From the NCBI RefSeq assembly GCF_016863535.1, contig NZ_BOPB01000031.1, forward strand, positions 61,092 through 125,091: a stretch of 64,000 nucleotides of DNA. Direction: 5' to 3'. Of the stretch, positions 63,401 through 64,000 are shown piece by piece; the stretch's first letter is position 1, and each line of letters starts with the position of its first letter. The stretch is from Micromonospora lutea (GTDB lineage Bacteria; Actinomycetota; Actinomycetes; Mycobacteriales; Micromonosporaceae). The notes under the pieces were generated by a model. That model was not told where the DNA came from and searched no databases. It saw nothing but the letters and a program-made list of their open reading frames with translations. The position numbers were made by a program, and so were the translations under genes.

Positions 63401-63884
63401 CCTGGTCAACATGTTGCCTCTGGCCGGTCACTTCGACGGCGAGGAGCGGCTGGAGCAGATCGAGGACCGCAGCCGAGTCGAACTGCGCAACGCCCTGGCC
63501 GATGCCGACCTGCCGTTCGCCCGGCTCGTCAAGGCACTCAGCCCGGAGCGGCACGGGCAGACACCCCTCTTCCAGGCCACGTTGACCTTTCAGCAGTCAG
63601 CGGACGGGCTGCTCGACGACGGCTTCTCGATTCCATCGAGCGGCTGCCGGCAACGGCTCGGAGAGGTCGAGGCGTCGGTGGTCGACGTCCCCCCGCGCGA
63701 CGTGGCCTTCACCGTCAGCCTGTACGGCTCCCGGCACACCGACCGCTTGGTCTTCCGTCTCGTCTACCAGCAGGAGCGCATCGACGCCGCCACCGCCGCG
63801 CGGATCGTGGCGGAGTTCCAGTCGGCCCTCAGCGAGATCGCCACGCCCGGTGCCCCGCCGCAGATCGAGGAGGCAGCACGATGA
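60474..63884 (+). CDS. NRPS starter: fatty acyl-AMP ligase - PCP - condensation
   Basis: 1136 residues from the ATG at 60474 (ggaggg 6 bases upstream). FAAL domain about 1-575 (YTSGSTGHPKGVMVSH, PMYHDMGLIG, typical of fatty acyl-AMP ligases). PCP with Ser639 in LGLDSL. C domain about 700-1130 with HHAIVDH (about 824), the Gly of HHxxxDG being His. This is a lipo-initiation module: it adenylates a fatty acid, loads it on the PCP and acylates the first amino acid. ATGA overlap with the next NRPS gene. Confidence 0.9.
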   Translation: MTSVAEFPSIPAALSHWARQRPDAVAFTFVQAGGAVEQLTYAQLEEHALRVAVSLRNSTRPGDRVLLILPPGLDFLIAFLGCLYGDVVAVPLYPPRPGARLDRIESVVRSCRPAHAVTTDLFVEQLTDVVGGDATASMRIHPLKSLVNQEHGSGGVTLARSAPTGEGLAFLQYTSGSTGHPKGVMVSHRNLVQNEEAIAEGFGIRPDDVVLSWLPMYHDMGLIGTALLPVYRGIPSVLLDTFAFIHDPMMWPLAMDRFGATCSGGPNFAYQLLVDRYDQARLADVDLRRWRIAFNGAEPVRARTMGDFATYYGAHGFDRNAFFPCYGLAEATLFVSGAEPQAGYRSRYVSRRELAQGRLVELPEETTGDGTRIVSSGYPARHTEIVIRGADNRVVPDGEIGEICVRGPGVAQGYWDDGTATREAFHAEVHGREGHYLRTGDLGFRWQGELYPVSRSKDLLIVAGRNFYPHDVETVALSACADLRGGSAAAFHPDPSAAPVVLVAEVARASLTRLRDPAAVAEVVAEVRRAVGVECDLQLAEVVLAYPGSLPKTSSGKIRRAETRTRHLTGRLRVLTHGENRPSRPTTPTADQLDGLHLRDGDTRRQVVRQLLTALVTDAGQHLTPSDWARPLAALGLDSLRTATVKVRCEQLLDRPLDSRLFTSDRTLDEVVESVVVLTGQPPEPAQQETPSGSTQRTAPAADGQVQMQFYDEFHPQDTAHNLTTAVRLSRRYEADLLRTAVSATVARHQALRTVLGAPGDGVQIVRDAPRFDWSQVTLTDAGDPADAFLREVADRRFSLTDGPLIRAAAVLTPEATIFALVCHHAIVDHWSMRVIVMEILSELPGVRLGGELPVTERGDILQRQRWLSDRMAHESAQRRVTALADRWRPLRDHLLFPTGRTGTTPGRNPAAIIDFDVAGAADLYRRAQRRGHTPFVTLVAAYLRALHRITGEQRVVIGTPHHGRDDWRFADTVGYLVNMLPLAGHFDGEERLEQIEDRSRVELRNALADADLPFARLVKALSPERHGQTPLFQATLTFQQSADGLLDDGFSIPSSGCRQRLGEVEASVVDVPPRDVAFTVSLYGSRHTDRLVFRLVYQQERIDAATAARIVAEFQSALSEIATPGAPPQIEEAAR

Positions 63885-64000
63885 ACGATCACATCCAGAC
63901 GGTGTCGTCGGTGGGGCGGGCGCGGAGTTTGGTGGCGGCGTTTGGGGAGACGGTAAGTCGTTTTCCTGATCGGGTGGCGGTGCGGTGTGGTGGGCGGGGT
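63881..64000 (+). CDS. NRPS adenylation domain start, partial at window edge
   Basis: The first 40 residues, reading RSLVAAFGETVSRFPDRVAV, match the start of an adenylation domain. Coupled to the FAAL gene by ATGA. From 63902 on, none of 33 codons ends in C, a sharp change from the neighbour gene. Confidence 0.75.
   Translation, partial: MNDHIQTVSSVGRARSLVAAFGETVSRFPDRVAVRCGGRG

Overview
The DNA is very GC-rich, about 70 percent by eye. Genes are packed into ATGA/GTGA-coupled operons and GTG starts are common. A PF04672-type SAM methyltransferase, a PAS-GAF-SpoIIE phosphatase and an NRPS locus all point to a filamentous actinomycete, most likely Micromonosporaceae (Micromonospora, Salinispora or Actinoplanes relatives). 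I found no rRNA, tRNA, CRISPR array or insertion sequence.

Region A (1-19.0 kb) is ordinary accessory metabolism. It opens with the end of an LctP-type permease, a 59-residue membrane protein, a gamma-glutamyltransferase and an isochorismatase-family hydrolase, followed by a SpoIIE phosphatase. A minus-strand block then encodes a carbohydrate/polyol ABC importer (lipoprotein, two permeases, two different ATPases), an aldehyde dehydrogenase and an iron-type alcohol dehydrogenase. A GntR/FCD regulator gene is flanked by two inverted copies of a 17-bp sequence, which are probable operators. A PfpI/DJ-1 protein, an alpha/beta hydrolase, the PF04672 methyltransferase and an unrecognised protein follow.

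Region B (about 19.2-64 kb) is a large biosynthetic region that runs off the right edge. Its left operon (19.5-25.1 kb) holds a flavoprotein, a methyltransferase, a PduX-like GHMP kinase, an AzlC/AzlD amino-acid exporter and an AlaX-type tRNA editing protein. It meets a minus-strand operon (25.1-29.6 kb: class III aminotransferase, carrier protein, RraA-like protein, P450 and a SerRS-like amino acid:carrier-protein ligase) at a perfect hairpin. A long plus-strand operon (30.5-43.1 kb) encodes a B12-type radical SAM enzyme, two O-methyltransferases, two ABC exporter subunits, a free condensation domain, an AurF-type diiron N-oxygenase, a second SerRS-like ligase, a nitronate monooxygenase, a phosphopantetheinyl transferase and a second carrier protein. 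A second free condensation protein follows.

Next comes a minus-strand five-gene operon (luciferase-like monooxygenase, methyltransferase, E1-alpha, E1-beta, class I aminotransferase). A plus-strand operon then carries a second E1 pair, a lipoyl protein lacking the E2 catalytic domain, and a DUF1116 protein. The right end (54.6-64 kb) has a second PduX-like kinase, a cysteine-synthase-like PLP enzyme, an argininosuccinate-lyase-like enzyme, an ATP-grasp ligase, a threonine aldolase and a fatty-acyl-AMP ligase-PCP-C protein that starts a lipopeptide NRPS.

Working model (inference): free amino acids are activated by tRNA-synthetase-like ligases and loaded on small carrier proteins. They are oxidised at nitrogen and carbon while tethered, then moved by free condensation domains. 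Separately, threonine is converted through phosphothreonine to a diamino acid (2,3-diaminobutyrate-like) for a lipopeptide assembly line. AzlCD and AlaX may protect the host from a non-protein amino acid. The paired SerRS-like ligases with two carrier proteins, and the lipoyl protein without a catalytic core, are the most unusual parts.
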